Translations under genes and position numbers: made by a program | Notes under the pieces: model-generated | The model's database searches: none | The model's input: the letters and a program-made list of their open reading frames with translations, nothing else | What the model was told of the DNA's origin: nothing | From: Panacibacter ginsenosidivorans | GTDB taxonomy: Bacteria > Bacteroidota > Bacteroidia > Chitinophagales > Chitinophagaceae | Direction of reading: 5' to 3' | Assembly (NCBI RefSeq): GCF_007971225.1 | Contig: NZ_CP042435.1 | Location: 1,550,001-1,614,000 of the forward strand | Length of the DNA: 64,000 nucleotides | Part shown: positions 16,965 through 26,905 of the stretch, in pieces | Numbering within the stretch: the first letter of the stretch is position 1 | Layout of the letters: the number at the start of each line of letters is the position of its first letter

Positions 16965-19592
16965 TTATTTTCTTTTTCCGTTTGCTTTTTCAAGTTCCGG
17001 AGTTTCATTCCGGAATACAACTGTTCCATCGAACACATCCACCAGTACTGGTTTTGACTTATCAATATCCCCGGCCAAAATTCGCTTACTTAATTGATTT
17101 ACAATCTCTTTCTGTATTAAACGCTTTAAAGGCCTGGCACCAAACTGTGGATCATATCCATTTTCTGCAAGAAAATCTACCAGGTAATCGCTGAACGTCA
17201 AATGTATACTATTTTCCGCAACCAACTGCTCTAATTGTTTCAATTGTATGTTAATGATGTTCCGGATCTCCTTTTTAAGTAATGGATGGAACATAATTAT
17301 CTCATCTACCCTGTTAAGAAACTCAGGACGTATAGTTTGACGTAACAGGTTCATTACCTCTATCTTAGCTCTACCAGTAGCTTGCTCTACATTGTCTTCA
17401 TCAACATTTTCGAAGGCGTCTTGAATAAGGTGGCTACCAATATTGCTGGTCATAATAATAATTGTATTTTTAAAATTTACCACCCTCCCTTTGTTGTCGG
17501 TAAGGCGCCCATCATCCAAAACCTGCAACAAAACATTCCAGACATCCGGATGCGCTTTTTCTATTTCATCCAACAAAACCACGCTGTACGGTTTACGACG
17601 AACTGCTTCTGTAAGCTGGCCACCTTCATCATAACCTACATATCCGGGAGGCGCACCAACTAAACGTGATACCGTATGTTTTTCCTGGTATTCGCTCATA
17701 TCAATACGCGTCATCATACTTTCATCATCAAAAAGATAAGCCGCCAACGCTTTTGCCAACTCTGTTTTACCTACACCGGTAGTACCAAGAAATATAAAGG
17801 AGCCAATAGGTTTTTTAGGATCCTGCAAGCCGGCACGGCTCCTTCTTACCGCATCTGCTACTGCAACAATTGCTTCATGCTGACCTACTACTCTTTCGTG
17901 TAAATGCTCTTCAAGATGTAAAAGTTTTTCCCTTTCACTTTGCAGCATTTTTGCAACAGGTATACCAGTAGATTTTGCAATGCTCTCGGCAATATCTTCC
18001 GCGTCTACTTCTTCCTTCATGATGCGTTTATCACTTATGGAATCAAGTTCTTTCGAAAGTTTATCGATTGACTGTTCTTTATCTTTTATTTTTCCATAAC
18101 GTATTTCAGCCACTTTACCATAGTCGCCGTTTCTTTCAGCTTGCTCTGCTTCGAGTTTTAAATGCTCGATCTCAGCCTTTGCATTTTGCACCTTTTCTAC
18201 CAGTTCTTTCTCTTCTTTCCACTTTGCTTTGAATGTATCACGCTCTACAGAAAGATTTGCTATCTCTGTATTCAGTTCTTTTAATTTAAAGTCATCATTT
18301 TCTCTTTTGATCGCTTCACGTTCAATTTCCAATTGACGAATTTGTCTTTCCAGCTTATCCAGTTCTTCCGGCATAGAGTTCATTTCCAACCTAAGCTTTG
18401 CAGCACTTTCATCTATTAAGTCAATTGCCTTATCCGGTAAGAAACGGTCTGTTATATAACGATGCGATAGTTCAACCGCAGCAATAATTGCTTCGTCTTT
18501 AATACGCACATGATGGTGCGTTTCGTAACGATCTTTTAAACCACGCAAAATAGAAATTGCATCTTCTTCCGTTGGCTCATCAATCACTACCTTCTGGAAA
18601 CGACGCTCCAGTGCTTTATCTTTTTCAAAGAATTTTTGATATTCATTAAGCGTAGTTGCACCAATTGCTCTCAACTCCCCACGTGCCAATGCTGGTTTTA
18701 AAATATTGGCTGCATCCATTGCTCCTTCACCTCCACCGGCACCAACTAGTGTATGAATCTCGTCGATAAAAAGAATGATCTCTCCATCGCTGGTTGATAC
18801 TTCTTTTACTACACCTTTCAATCTTTCTTCAAATTCGCCTTTATATTTTGCACCTGCTATCAACTGACCCATATCCAATGCATAAATCACTTTGCTTTTC
18901 AAATTCTCCGGTACATCGCCGTTTATAATACGCATTGCCAAACCTTCTGCAATGGCGGTTTTACCAACACCCGGCTCACCGACTAGAATTGGATTGTTCT
19001 TCGAACGACGGCTAAGTATATGCAATGTTCTTCTTATCTCCTGGTCACGACCAATAACAGGATCAAGTTTACCTTGTCTTGCCATTTCGTTCAGGTTCTT
19101 TGCATATTTATTTAATGCATTGAATTGCGTTTCCTGTGTTTGAGATTTTACCGTATCACCTTTGCGCAAATCGTTGATTGCAGTTATCAAACCCTTCTCA
19201 GTTAAGCCTGCATCTTTTAATAATTTTGCAGCCGCATCGTTACCCTGCACTATTGCCAGCAGTAAATGTTCCGGCGTTACAAATTCATCATTGAATTTCT
19301 TTAATACAGCACCTGCACGCAACACAACATTGTTCGCATCGCGACCAATTGATTGTGCAGCTTCTCCATTTGTTTTTGGAAGTTTGTTTAATAATTCATC
19401 AAGCTTGTTTTCAACAAGATTAACGGTTACGTTATTCTTCTTTAACAAGTATTCAACAGGCGAGCCTTCCATATCAAGCAGCGCTTTTAGAATATGCTCT
19501 GTTTCGATATTTGGATTCTGATTATTGAACGCCAGCTGCTGTGCCTGTTGTACAGCCTCTGCCGCTTTAATAGTGAAATTTCCTAAGTTCAT
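16965..19592 (-). CDS. clpB: ATP-dependent disaggregase ClpB
   Basis: 875 residues, normal ClpB length. It rescues aggregated proteins with DnaK. The N-terminal Clp repeat domain (about 1-150), first AAA+ module (Walker A GEPGVGKT near 205), coiled-coil middle domain (about 400-530, rich in Glu, Lys and Leu) and second AAA+ module (Walker A GTTGVGKT near 605) are all present. The coiled-coil insertion distinguishes it from ClpC and ClpA. The C-terminus ends [10 protein letters not shown]. Heat-shock control is usual for the family, but no CIRCE-like operator was seen upstream. Confidence 0.98.
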   Translation of the reverse strand: MNLGNFTIKAAEAVQQAQQLAFNNQNPNIETEHILKALLDMEGSPVEYLLKKNNVTVNLVENKLDELLNKLPKTNGEAAQSIGRDANNVVLRAGAVLKKFNDEFVTPEHLLLAIVQGNDAAAKLLKDAGLTEKGLITAINDLRKGDTVKSQTQETQFNALNKYAKNLNEMARQGKLDPVIGRDQEIRRTLHILSRRSKNNPILVGEPGVGKTAIAEGLAMRIINGDVPENLKSKVIYALDMGQLIAGAKYKGEFEERLKGVVKEVSTSDGEIILFIDEIHTLVGAGGGEGAMDAANILKPALARGELRAIGATTLNEYQKFFEKDKALERRFQKVVIDEPTEEDAISILRGLKDRYETHHHVRIKDEAIIAAVELSHRYITDRFLPDKAIDLIDESAAKLRLEMNSMPEELDKLERQIRQLEIEREAIKRENDDFKLKELNTEIANLSVERDTFKAKWKEEKELVEKVQNAKAEIEHLKLEAEQAERNGDYGKVAEIRYGKIKDKEQSIDKLSKELDSISDKRIMKEEVDAEDIAESIAKSTGIPVAKMLQSEREKLLHLEEHLHERVVGQHEAIVAVADAVRRSRAGLQDPKKPIGSFIFLGTTGVGKTELAKALAAYLFDDESMMTRIDMSEYQEKHTVSRLVGAPPGYVGYDEGGQLTEAVRRKPYSVVLLDEIEKAHPDVWNVLLQVLDDGRLTDNKGRVVNFKNTIIIMTSNIGSHLIQDAFENVDEDNVEQATGRAKIEVMNLLRQTIRPEFLNRVDEIIMFHPLLKKEIRNIINIQLKQLEQLVAENSIHLTFSDYLVDFLAENGYDPQFGARPLKRLIQKEIVNQLSKRILAGDIDKSKPVLVDVFDGTVVFRNETPELEKANGKRK

Positions 19593-19637
19593 ATATGTTG
19601 TACGTTATAAGTTTTAAGTAATAAGGTTTTTTGAATT

Positions 19638-19690
19638 GTGTTGTTGGCTAAAGTTTTTCATGGCTTCTTCGTTGTGTCACTCACTTGTAC
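19638..19690 (-). repeat. Dispersed intergenic repeat, R copy (GTGACAC version), left half of a close pair
   Basis: Core GTTGTGTCACTCACTTGTAC at 19671-19690 with a tail including TTTTTCATGGCTTC. An F copy starts 24 bp on, so the two form a long inverted repeat between the divergent clpB and hydrolase genes. Confidence 0.95.
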
Positions 19691-19714
19691 TTACTGTTCC
19701 ATATTCAACTGAAC

Positions 19715-19770
19715 GTACAAGAGTGCGACGCAACGATGTACAATGCTTATTCATAAGCCGGGCTCATAAA
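19715..19770 (+). repeat. Dispersed intergenic repeat, F copy, right half of a close pair
   Basis: Core GTACAAGAGTGCGACGCAA at 19715-19733 with tail ATAAGCCGGGCTCATAAA. It is the GCGACGC version, paired with a GTGACAC version at 19671. Confidence 0.96.
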
Positions 19771-19847
19771 TATTGCTTTAACATCTTTTATTCAAATAGC
19801 TTTATATCTTTCAGCAAATCACAATCCAACATAAGTAACAGGAAAAT

Positions 19848-20894
19848 ATGGCGCAAAAAATATCCTCAACCTGCATGAAAGTCAGTACTGTACTAGTTTT
19901 CATGCTATTATTACAGGTTGCCGATGCACAATATAATTTTAGCGAACTGGATAGTAAATTAAGTCAATACCAGCAGCAGTTAGGAGGTAACGTGGTAACA
20001 TTGATTTACAAAGACAGCCAGCTTATCTATAAAAAAGAATTAGGGGATTTCAAAGCGAATACGGTTGCACCGGTTGCCAGTTGCAGCAAATGGCTAACGG
20101 CTGCATTGGTTATGACTTTTGTTGACGAAGGCAAACTTTCTTTAGATGATAAAGTAAGCAAATTCATTCCCGAATTTACATCTTATGGCAAGGGTTATAT
20201 AACGATTAGAAATTGTTTATCTCACACAACGGGCATTGAAGATAAATCCGGGCTTGCGGGCATTTTAGAAAATAGCCGATTTACAACTTTGGAGGATGAG
20301 GTAAATAACTTTATGAGCAAGCATGAAATATTTGCGCAGCCGGGGCAACAGTTTGCGTATAGTTCAGTCGGGCTGAATATTGCTGGCCGGGTATTGGAAA
20401 TAATCAGCAGGAAACCATTTGACCAATTGATGACGCAAAGAATATTTCGCCCACTTAATATGAAAGCAAGTACATTTTATAGTGAGCGTGCTGCAAACCC
20501 CAGCGGCGGTGCAAAGTCAACGGCAAATGACTACATGAATTTTCTCACAATGATATTAAACAAGGGAATGTTCAATGGCAAAAGAATTTTAAGTGAACAA
20601 TCCGTTGCAGAAATGCAAAAAGCACAGACCAATCAAAACATGATAAGATACGCCCCGCCAACTGCCGAAGGCTTTAATTATGCACTAGGCGAATGGATAC
20701 TTGAAGCTGATGCAACCGGTAGCAGTACCACTGTTGCAAGCCCCGGATTATTTGGCACCTGGCCAATGGTGGACAAATGCAGAGGTTATGCCTGCATTAT
20801 TTTCGTAAAGACATTATTACGAGATAGCAGGAAAGAAATTTATACAGACATTAAGAGAACTATAGATGCGCAAATCGCATCGAAATGCAATTGA
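19848..20894 (+). CDS. Serine hydrolase of the class C beta-lactamase/PBP fold
   Basis: 348 residues with a signal peptide ending VADAQ (about 28); a second possible start is the Met at codon 10. The active-site motif SxxK is Ser78-Cys-Ser-Lys81, and the second motif is Tyr171-Ser-Ser173 (normally YxN). SHTTGI near 125 is the conserved segment following the core helix. Proteins of this family act as esterases, peptidases or penicillin-binding enzymes in the periplasm, so antibiotic resistance should not be assumed. It is monocistronic, and its promoter region contains the F copy ending near 19770. Confidence 0.88.
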   Translation: MAQKISSTCMKVSTVLVFMLLLQVADAQYNFSELDSKLSQYQQQLGGNVVTLIYKDSQLIYKKELGDFKANTVAPVASCSKWLTAALVMTFVDEGKLSLDDKVSKFIPEFTSYGKGYITIRNCLSHTTGIEDKSGLAGILENSRFTTLEDEVNNFMSKHEIFAQPGQQFAYSSVGLNIAGRVLEIISRKPFDQLMTQRIFRPLNMKASTFYSERAANPSGGAKSTANDYMNFLTMILNKGMFNGKRILSEQSVAEMQKAQTNQNMIRYAPPTAEGFNYALGEWILEADATGSSTTVASPGLFGTWPMVDKCRGYACIIFVKTLLRDSRKEIYTDIKRTIDAQIASKCN

Positions 20895-20916
20895 TAATTT
20901 TTTTTGATTTGTGATT

Positions 20917-21486
20917 TTACTTTTGATTTACTCTCGGCTTCCATGCAATTTCTTCTACGTTGTTGATATGTGCAATGTATCGTGCAAGCACAAATAAATA
21001 ATCGCTCAACCGGTTAAGATATTTTATAACAAGTGCTTCTACAAACATATCATGTTCCTGCATATTTACACATAACCGCTCTGCACGCCTGCAAATACAA
21101 CGCACAATATGCGCCGTGGAAACAGCTATACTGCCACCGGGAAGAATAAAATGTTTCATTGCGGGCAGCACTTCATTCATTGCATCTATCTCTTTCTCCA
21201 GTGTTGTTATATCTTCTTCTTTAAGATCAGGGATTTTCATTAATGGTTCTTTATCAGGATCGCATGCCAGAGATGAACCAATGGTAAAAAGTCTGTCCTG
21301 TATTTCTCTAAGCATTTTATTGCTATGCACATTATTTATATGGTCATTCAATAAACCTATATATGAATTCAATTCATCAACAGTGCCATAGGTCTCAATG
21401 CGTATATGGCTTTTAGGTACTTTAGTGCCACCGATCAAACTTGTTTTGCCTTTGTCGCCTGTCTTGGTATATATCTTTAAAGCCAT
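20917..21486 (-). CDS. Cob(I)alamin adenosyltransferase, PduO type
   Basis: 189 residues. It transfers an adenosyl group from ATP to cob(I)alamin. The N-terminal ATP-binding stretch KIYTKTGDKGKTSLIGG and RIETYGTVDELNSYIG, and the C-terminal RAERLCVN and YLNRLSDYLFVLAR, are hallmark PduO/ATR segments. It converges with the serine hydrolase gene with a 22 bp gap. No cobalamin biosynthesis gene or riboswitch is nearby, so it probably serves salvage for B12-dependent enzymes elsewhere. Confidence 0.95.
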   Translation of the reverse strand: MALKIYTKTGDKGKTSLIGGTKVPKSHIRIETYGTVDELNSYIGLLNDHINNVHSNKMLREIQDRLFTIGSSLACDPDKEPLMKIPDLKEEDITTLEKEIDAMNEVLPAMKHFILPGGSIAVSTAHIVRCICRRAERLCVNMQEHDMFVEALVIKYLNRLSDYLFVLARYIAHINNVEEIAWKPRVNQK

Positions 21487-21540
21487 GGAAAAACATTTAA
21501 GTGAGCAACAAAAATAAACATTGCTTGTTCAGCAGAAATA

Positions 21541-21566
21541 AAAAAGGAGAGTATGCAACTCTCCTC
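21541..21566 (-). terminator. Intrinsic terminator of the ABC ATPase gene
   Basis: AGGAGAGT (21545-21552) pairs with ACTCTCCT (21558-21565) around ATGCA. T-rich DNA follows on both strands (TTTTTATTT on the minus strand), so it could work in both directions. Confidence 0.85.
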
Positions 21567-21589
21567 TATTATTTTATTTATACAATATT

Positions 21590-22294
21590 TTACGCCATTG
21601 CATGCTTGGGTTCTCTTGTTGTATCAGTTTCAATCAAACCATCCCTTAATCTAACCACACGTTTTGCAAATGCTGCAATATCTTCTTCATGTGTAACCAA
21701 TACAACTGTATTTCCTGCGGCCTGTATCTGTCCAAATATTTCCATTACTTCTACAGAGGTCTTTGAATCAAGATTACCCGTAGGTTCATCCGCTAATAGT
21801 ATAGATGGATTATTTACCAATGCACGTGCAATAGCCACACGTTGTATTTGTCCACCACTCATTTCATTAGGCTTATGCTGGCTACGGTCTGCTAATCCTA
21901 CTTTTCTTAGCGCTTCCAATGCCCTTTCCATTCTCTCTTTTTTGCTTACACCACCATAAATCAAAGGCAGCGCTACATTTTCTGCAGCAGTAAGCCTTGG
22001 CAATAAATTAAACTGCTGAAACACAAAACCAATCTCTTTATTGCGCACTTCCGCAAGATCATCATCGGCCATTTTGCTTACATCACTGCCATTCAAAATA
22101 TAAGTGCCTGAAGTAGGCGTATCAAGACAACCTAAAATATTCATCAGGGTGCTCTTGCCACTACCGCTGGGGCCCATCAGCGCCACATATTCTTTCCTGT
22201 AAATATCCAGTGTAATGCCTTTTAGTACTTCCAGGGCATGGCTACCCATATAATAGCTTTTCCTGATATTTTCGAGATGGATAATTGATTCCAT
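21590..22294 (-). CDS. ABC transporter ATP-binding protein, LolD/MacB type
   Basis: 234 residues. Walker [10 protein letters not shown] (41-49), signature [15 protein letters not shown], Walker [13 protein letters not shown] and the switch His in VLVTHEED are intact. The GNLDSKT segment and overall length place it in the MacB/LolD/FtsE group that powers lipoprotein release, efflux or cell-division permeases. No permease gene is adjacent in the window, so its membrane partner lies elsewhere. It follows gatC on the same strand with a 49 bp gap and may be cotranscribed with it. Confidence 0.93.
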   Translation of the reverse strand: MESIIHLENIRKSYYMGSHALEVLKGITLDIYRKEYVALMGPSGSGKSTLMNILGCLDTPTSGTYILNGSDVSKMADDDLAEVRNKEIGFVFQQFNLLPRLTAAENVALPLIYGGVSKKERMERALEALRKVGLADRSQHKPNEMSGGQIQRVAIARALVNNPSILLADEPTGNLDSKTSVEVMEIFGQIQAAGNTVVLVTHEEDIAAFAKRVVRLRDGLIETDTTREPKHAMA

Positions 22295-22343
22295 AAATCA
22301 TTTTATAATTTACAGTTTGCGGTTACTAAATAAACCACAACTG

Positions 22344-22634
22344 CTATTTTTTTATAACCTTGGGTACTTTGAAAAATATTCCGTCTGTTACCGGCGCATT
22401 TTGTAATGCTTCTTCCCGGCTTATAGAGCCCTTTACTTCATCTTCCCGCAACACATTAATAGACGAACCCATATGCTGTAGCGGCTCTACCCCAGAAGTA
22501 TCTATCTCTGCTAGTTTTTCAACAAATGATATCATGCGTTGCATATCAGTTTCTATCTCCTTCTTTTCTTCGTCGGTAAAATAAAGGCGGGATAAATGAG
22601 CTATATTATCTATCAGTGCACTATTTATTTCCAT
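22344..22634 (-). CDS. gatC: Aspartyl/glutamyl-tRNA amidotransferase subunit C
   Basis: 96 residues, the normal GatC length. With GatA and GatB it amidates Glu-tRNA(Gln) or Asp-tRNA(Asn). The N-terminal helix LIDNIAHLSRLYFTDEEKKEIETDMQRMISFVEKLAEIDTSGVEPL and the tail VTDGIFFKVPKVIK are typical. gatA and gatB are not adjacent, which is common outside Firmicutes. A TATTTTTG box lies 6 bp before the ATG. Confidence 0.96.
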   Translation of the reverse strand: MEINSALIDNIAHLSRLYFTDEEKKEIETDMQRMISFVEKLAEIDTSGVEPLQHMGSSINVLREDEVKGSISREEALQNAPVTDGIFFKVPKVIKK

Positions 22635-22639
22635 GATAA

Positions 22640-22673
22640 CAAAAATAGCTGTAAAGCAGAATTCAGCGGCAAA
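22640..22673 (-). promoter_or_regulatory. Candidate Bacteroidota promoter for gatC
   Basis: TATTTTTG (22640-22647, minus strand) matches TAnnTTTG. A TTTG at 22670-22673 is 22 bp further up, slightly longer than the usual 17-20. The -7 box ends only 5 bp from the ATG, so the leader would be nearly absent. Confidence 0.4.
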
Positions 22674-22752
22674 AAATATAGCAACGGCAAATAAATACTC
22701 CGTTCCTTGATATATGCAGGATAAATAAATAATGCTGTTTTAAAAATTATTT

Positions 22753-22806
22753 TTTAGCCCGGCAGTAATGCTGCCGGCATCATTTTGTTGCGTCTCACTC
22801 TTGTAC
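22753..22806 (-). repeat. Dispersed intergenic repeat, R copy, left half of a close pair
   Basis: Core TTGCGTCTCACTCTTGTAC at 22788-22806 (one change breaks the dyad, CGC to CTC). The tail AGCCCGGCAGTAATGC contains its own small palindrome GCCGGCA...TGCCGGC. Confidence 0.92.
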
Positions 22807-22845
22807 TTTTGAAGGAGTTGTCACCGGTCGCCAAAAGAACAAAGC

Positions 22846-22900
22846 GTACAGGAGTGCGACGCAACAATGCCTGATACTTATTCTGCTGACGGGCACAAAA
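22846..22900 (+). repeat. Dispersed intergenic repeat, F copy, right half of a close pair
   Basis: Core GTACAGGAGTGCGACGCAAC at 22846-22865, tail ending GACGGGCACAAAA. It lies 39 bp from the R copy, in the gap between divergent gatC and the response regulator. Confidence 0.92.
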
Positions 22901-22998
22901 TCTTTATATCAAATACAGCCATTGTACAATAATGTGGGAATTTTCCCGTTTTGGGATACAAGGAAAACCAACTTTTTGCTGTAGGTTTGAATACTGAA

Positions 22999-24384
22999 AT
23001 GAAGCAAGACCCAATATCTATTTTTATCGTTGAAGACGATGCTGTTTACAGCGCTGTGCTTAGTCATTTCCTTTCGTTAAATCCCGATTTCCAGGTAAAA
23101 AAATTCACTTCTGCCAAAGAAATATTAGCGGCCATCCATGAGAAACCTGATATAGTTACACTTGATTATTCGCTACCTGATATGACCGGTGATATATTAT
23201 TGGATAAGGTAAAAACAGCCAGCCCGGAAACAAGAGTAATCATAATTTCGGGGCAGGAAGATATAAAAGTGGCCGTTGAGCTTTTTAAGAAAGGAGCTAA
23301 TGATTATATAGTAAAAGATGCAGATACACAGGAGCGTTTGTGGATGAGTATACAGAACCTGCGGGAAAACATTTCATTAAAGAAAGAGATTGCAACACTT
23401 CAGCAGGAAGTTCAAAAGAAATACAATTTTCAAAAAGCTATTATTGGTAACAGCCCTGCCATTAAACAGGTTTTTGCTTTAATGGAAAAAGCTGCTTCTG
23501 CAAATATAACCTGCTCAGTATATGGCGAGACCGGAACCGGTAAGGACCTGGTGGCAAAAAGTATTCACTTTAATTCAGAAAGAAAAAAATTTCCTTTTGT
23601 TCCGGTAAACGTAGCGGCCATACCAAGAGACTTGCTGGAAAGCGAACTTTTTGGTCATGAAAAAGGTTCGTTTACAGGTGCTACCAACAGGCGTATTGGT
23701 AAGTTTGAAGAAGCTAATAAGGGTACATTGTTTTTGGATGAGATTGGTGAAATGGATGTAAACATGCAGGCCAAATTATTGCGTGTATTACAGGAACAGG
23801 AGTTAACAAGGATCGGAAGTAATGAGATCATAAAGATCAATGTTCGTATTATAGTTGCTACGCACCGCAACCTTCAGGAACAGGTAAAGAAAGGTAAATT
23901 CAGGGAGGATCTTTATTACCGCTTATTGGGTTTGCCTATACATCTTCCCCCATTGCGTGACAGGGGTAATGATATTATTCTGATCGCCAATTATTTCATT
24001 GATCAGTTCTGTAACGAAAACCATTTACCTAAAAAGCATCTTGATGTTGAAGCAAAAAAAACATTGATGCTATATTCTTTTCCGGGTAATATCAGGGAAT
24101 TAAAATCTATCGTGGAACTGGCGTGCGTAATGAGTAATGAAGATGAAATAAATACGGAGCATATACAGATACATACCAGCAACAATAAAAGTTTTAACAA
24201 CAATACAGAAAACCTTACGCTGAAACAGTTTACTACACAATTGCTGCAGCATTATCTCGACACATTCGAATATGATGTGTTGAAAGTTGCCGAAAAACTG
24301 GATATAGGTAAGTCAACCATATACCGCATGATCAGCAATAATGAATTAAAACTTTATAAGCACACCGAAGACCAGCATTCATGA
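22999..24384 (+). CDS. Sigma-54-dependent response regulator, NtrC family
   Basis: 461 residues from the ATG at 22999; the frame is open to a TTG at 22951. The receiver domain (1-120) has Asp13, Asp14 and the phospho-acceptor Asp56 (VTLDYSLPD). The AAA+ domain (about 150-385) contains GETGTGKDLVAKSIH and ESELFGHEKGSFTGA, whose GSFTGA loop contacts sigma-54. A Fis-type helix-turn-helix ends the protein (VAEKLDIGKSTIYRMI). It should activate RpoN promoters when phosphorylated. Its stop overlaps the next gene, which encodes an Hpt protein, and no kinase is adjacent, so phosphate probably arrives through a relay. Confidence 0.95.
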   Translation: MKQDPISIFIVEDDAVYSAVLSHFLSLNPDFQVKKFTSAKEILAAIHEKPDIVTLDYSLPDMTGDILLDKVKTASPETRVIIISGQEDIKVAVELFKKGANDYIVKDADTQERLWMSIQNLRENISLKKEIATLQQEVQKKYNFQKAIIGNSPAIKQVFALMEKAASANITCSVYGETGTGKDLVAKSIHFNSERKKFPFVPVNVAAIPRDLLESELFGHEKGSFTGATNRRIGKFEEANKGTLFLDEIGEMDVNMQAKLLRVLQEQELTRIGSNEIIKINVRIIVATHRNLQEQVKKGKFREDLYYRLLGLPIHLPPLRDRGNDIILIANYFIDQFCNENHLPKKHLDVEAKKTLMLYSFPGNIRELKSIVELACVMSNEDEINTEHIQIHTSNNKSFNNNTENLTLKQFTTQLLQHYLDTFEYDVLKVAEKLDIGKSTIYRMISNNELKLYKHTEDQHS

Positions 24385-24734
24385 CCCCTGATGCGCAATT
24401 ATACAACCTCGGTCAACTTAAAGAAATTGATGACAATGAAGATTTTATTCTTCAGGTGATCACTATTTTTCTGGAAACTGTTCCATCTAATGCTGAGGCT
24501 CTGGTTAAAGCATGTGCAGAAAAGGACTGGGAACAGGTTTATTTTTTTGCACATAAAATAAAAGCGAATGTAACCCTGCTAAGTATGGATATGATAACTG
24601 AAGACGTAAAGTTTGTGGAGCAAAGCGCCAAGAACAGAATTAATATTAATATGATCGCTGACAAAGTAAATTTCATTGACGGAATAATCAAAAATGCCGC
24701 CGGGCAAATGAAAAAAGATTTTGATTTTAAATAA
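24381..24734 (+). CDS. Histidine phosphotransfer (Hpt) domain protein
   Basis: 117 residues, a stand-alone Hpt four-helix bundle. The phospho-accepting residue is His58 in FFAHKIKANVTLL, the usual AHxLKG-type helix with Ala-Asn in place of Gly-Ser. The ATG overlaps the stop of the NtrC-type regulator (ATGA at 24381-24384), so the two are translationally coupled and probably act as donor and acceptor in one phosphorelay. The upstream hybrid kinase is not in this window. Confidence 0.85.
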   Translation: MTPDAQLYNLGQLKEIDDNEDFILQVITIFLETVPSNAEALVKACAEKDWEQVYFFAHKIKANVTLLSMDMITEDVKFVEQSAKNRININMIADKVNFIDGIIKNAAGQMKKDFDFK

Positions 24735-24886
24735 CACACCATCCATAGATTTTCCTGAATATTTTCTGCAATTAAGCCATGCCCCCTTTCTCTTACCCTT
24801 CATCTTAAGCGGGACATTTTTCTTCTCAATATCTTCATATTTATAACACTATATTTTATATCTTGTTGTTCTTTAAATGAACAATT

Positions 24887-25582
24887 ATGCGCAAGATTAT
24901 TTTTGTTTTCTTTTTCCTCTTTGCTGCTAAGCTATCCTTTGCACAACATCTCACTTATACCATGTATGAAATATTGCACAAAGAAGATATGAAATCATCT
25001 CCTGTTGCATTCGACAACCAATATGATGGAATTATCGGCAATGGTTTTTTAACGGAAGCCTGGGTTATGGGCAGAGTGTTTACTTCAACAAGAATGTATA
25101 CAGATCTTAAATTAAAATTTGATGTACACACAAACAAAATATACGTTAACCTGAACGATACCATATTTGATATTAGCACTTCCGGCATTATTCAATTTGA
25201 TATTTTCCCTAATTCACCTGATACAACCAAGATAATTAGCTTTAGCAATGGAATAAATCTTGAAGAAATTACACCCGATAAATTTGTAAGCTTTTTAGCT
25301 GATGGTAAAATAACCTTTATTAAATATTACGTAAAGGATATTGAAGAAGTGTATGAATCAAGCCCTACTTACAAAGAGAAAAAATTTATTGATAAGAATA
25401 AATATTATGTAATTGAAGATGGACAGCCGGGCAAAGAAATAAGCCTGGGAAAAAAGAACCTGGAAAAATTACTTGCTGCTAAATGGGATGCTGTAAATAG
25501 TTATGCAAAAACAAATGGCATCTCTGCAGGTAGTGAAGATGGCTGGGCCAAACTGATTAATTATTATAATACTTTACCCTAA
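24887..25582 (+). CDS. Secreted hypothetical protein, 231 residues
   Basis: A signal peptide ends at SFAQ (about 20). The rest is mixed alpha/beta with no recognised domain: MYEILHKEDMKSSPVAFDNQYDG at the start and a tail KTNGISAGSEDGWAKLINYYNTLP. Its middle part, with regularly spaced beta segments (KLKFDVHTNKIYVNLND), suggests a periplasmic or surface beta fold. It ends 7 bp from the convergent TlpA-like gene. I do not recognise the family. Confidence 0.7.
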   Translation: MRKIIFVFFFLFAAKLSFAQHLTYTMYEILHKEDMKSSPVAFDNQYDGIIGNGFLTEAWVMGRVFTSTRMYTDLKLKFDVHTNKIYVNLNDTIFDISTSGIIQFDIFPNSPDTTKIISFSNGINLEEITPDKFVSFLADGKITFIKYYVKDIEEVYESSPTYKEKKFIDKNKYYVIEDGQPGKEISLGKKNLEKLLAAKWDAVNSYAKTNGISAGSEDGWAKLINYYNTLP

Positions 25583-25589
25583 CAAATAT

Positions 25590-26711
25590 TCACTTCAAAT
25601 ATCTGCCGATAAAAGGTTTTAGCGAATCAGGTTTTATAGCTTTACCTATAACCCTGCCATCAGGATCCACAAAAAAATTAAACGGGATACTATCAAATTT
25701 CAAAGTTTTTACAGCAGTGCCGTGCCACATATTTTCATCTATCAATTGTGTCCATGTAAGGCTGTCTTTAGTAAGCATATTCAGCCAATTTTCTTTTTCA
25801 TCATCAAGCGCTACGCTTACCATAGCAAGTCCCTTTAATTTATAACTATTCCATAGTTGCTTTTTGTAATAATTATAAGACAAACATTGCGGGCACCACG
25901 TAGCCCAAAAATCGATAAAATAATATTTGCCCTCTAAAGATTTTGTAGAAAAAATTTGTCCTGCAGTATTATTAAGCGCAATATGCGGAAGAGTATCACC
26001 CACATTATATTCTTTTTCAAAAATATCTATCATGTCGTATGTTTCAGATTTAAGTTCCTGAATTGGTTTATAATCCGGAAAGCGTTCACTTGCCCTGTCA
26101 ACAAAAGATTTAAGCTTCTCATAATTATTCCCAAATTCAATATTCTCATAAACAGTCATAAAGCATGCACCGTTTTGTATAGTATCCGCATAATTGATGT
26201 AATTCTGTGAAAAGACTGCAAACTTTTTATCGTATACACGCTTCATTGAATCAAGCGCTTTTTTATTTTTGGATATAGCCTTCATCTGCTTTACATATTG
26301 CCGCAGGCTATCTGAAATATGAGACTGTTTTTCATTAAACGCTTTAAGCGAAATACTTGCAGGAGATGAACTGATTACATATTTTCCATTTATTTCGTTA
26401 GCATTTATCTGCAGCGCAGACACATCATTTATAAAATAATACCTATTTCCACTTTGCTCCACCCTTAACATATAGAGCCTCTGTAAAGTATCATGAATGA
26501 TAAAATGTACAGGATGATTCAAATCAACTACAATGGCAGAGTCAACCTTAACAGCAACTTCGTTTACAAAAGGCTCCCTGTATAAAAACACTTTTTTGCC
26601 GGCAGCACCTTTTATTGTCAAAGTAATTTCCGTTTGCCTGTTTTTATTATTACCACAGGAAACCAAACCCAGTGCTGCTAAAATAAACAAGGCAATTCTT
26701 CTATGTATCAT
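25590..26711 (-). CDS. Thioredoxin-like lipoprotein (TlpA/DUF4369 type)
   Basis: 373 residues. Lipobox LVSC (Cys19) follows a hydrophobic signal. The N-terminal half (about 25-130) resembles the DUF4369-type beta domain found before thioredoxin modules in Bacteroidota (TLTIKGAAGKKVFLYREPF). The C-terminal thioredoxin domain (about 240-373) has the redox pair WATWCPQC near residue 270 and a cis-Pro region SIPFNFFVDPDGRVIGK. It probably works in the periplasm as a reductant for cytochrome c maturation or envelope disulfides. It is monocistronic. Confidence 0.9.
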   Translation of the reverse strand: MIHRRIALFILAALGLVSCGNNKNRQTEITLTIKGAAGKKVFLYREPFVNEVAVKVDSAIVVDLNHPVHFIIHDTLQRLYMLRVEQSGNRYYFINDVSALQINANEINGKYVISSSPASISLKAFNEKQSHISDSLRQYVKQMKAISKNKKALDSMKRVYDKKFAVFSQNYINYADTIQNGACFMTVYENIEFGNNYEKLKSFVDRASERFPDYKPIQELKSETYDMIDIFEKEYNVGDTLPHIALNNTAGQIFSTKSLEGKYYFIDFWATWCPQCLSYNYYKKQLWNSYKLKGLAMVSVALDDEKENWLNMLTKDSLTWTQLIDENMWHGTAVKTLKFDSIPFNFFVDPDGRVIGKAIKPDSLKPFIGRYLK

Positions 26712-26752
26712 ACTATCAAAGTGAAATTCAAAATTATATATCAGGGACGATT

Positions 26753-26809
26753 ATTTTGGTTGCCGGCTATAGATATAATGGCATCGCCTGTTGCTACGCT
26801 CAGTTCGGG
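26753..26809 (-). repeat. Decayed R copy of the dispersed repeat
   Basis: TGCCGGCTATAG...AATGGCATCGCCTGTTGC matches the R tail and core start. The remainder (TACGCTCAGTTCGGG) has diverged from GTCGCACTCTTGTAC. It is oriented opposite to the F copy at 26906. Confidence 0.6.
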
Positions 26810-26905
26810 TTTCTTCTTTTATGGCAACACGGCAATTCACACTGAGTTTACATTTTCAAGGCAAATATTTTTTGCACTGGTATTTTGTAACAGTCGTATT
26901 CAAAT

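Noticed and set aside
16901-17065. N-terminal extension of the DsbA-like protein overlapping clpB
   Set aside because: A good ribosome-binding site and family alignment place the start at 16900.
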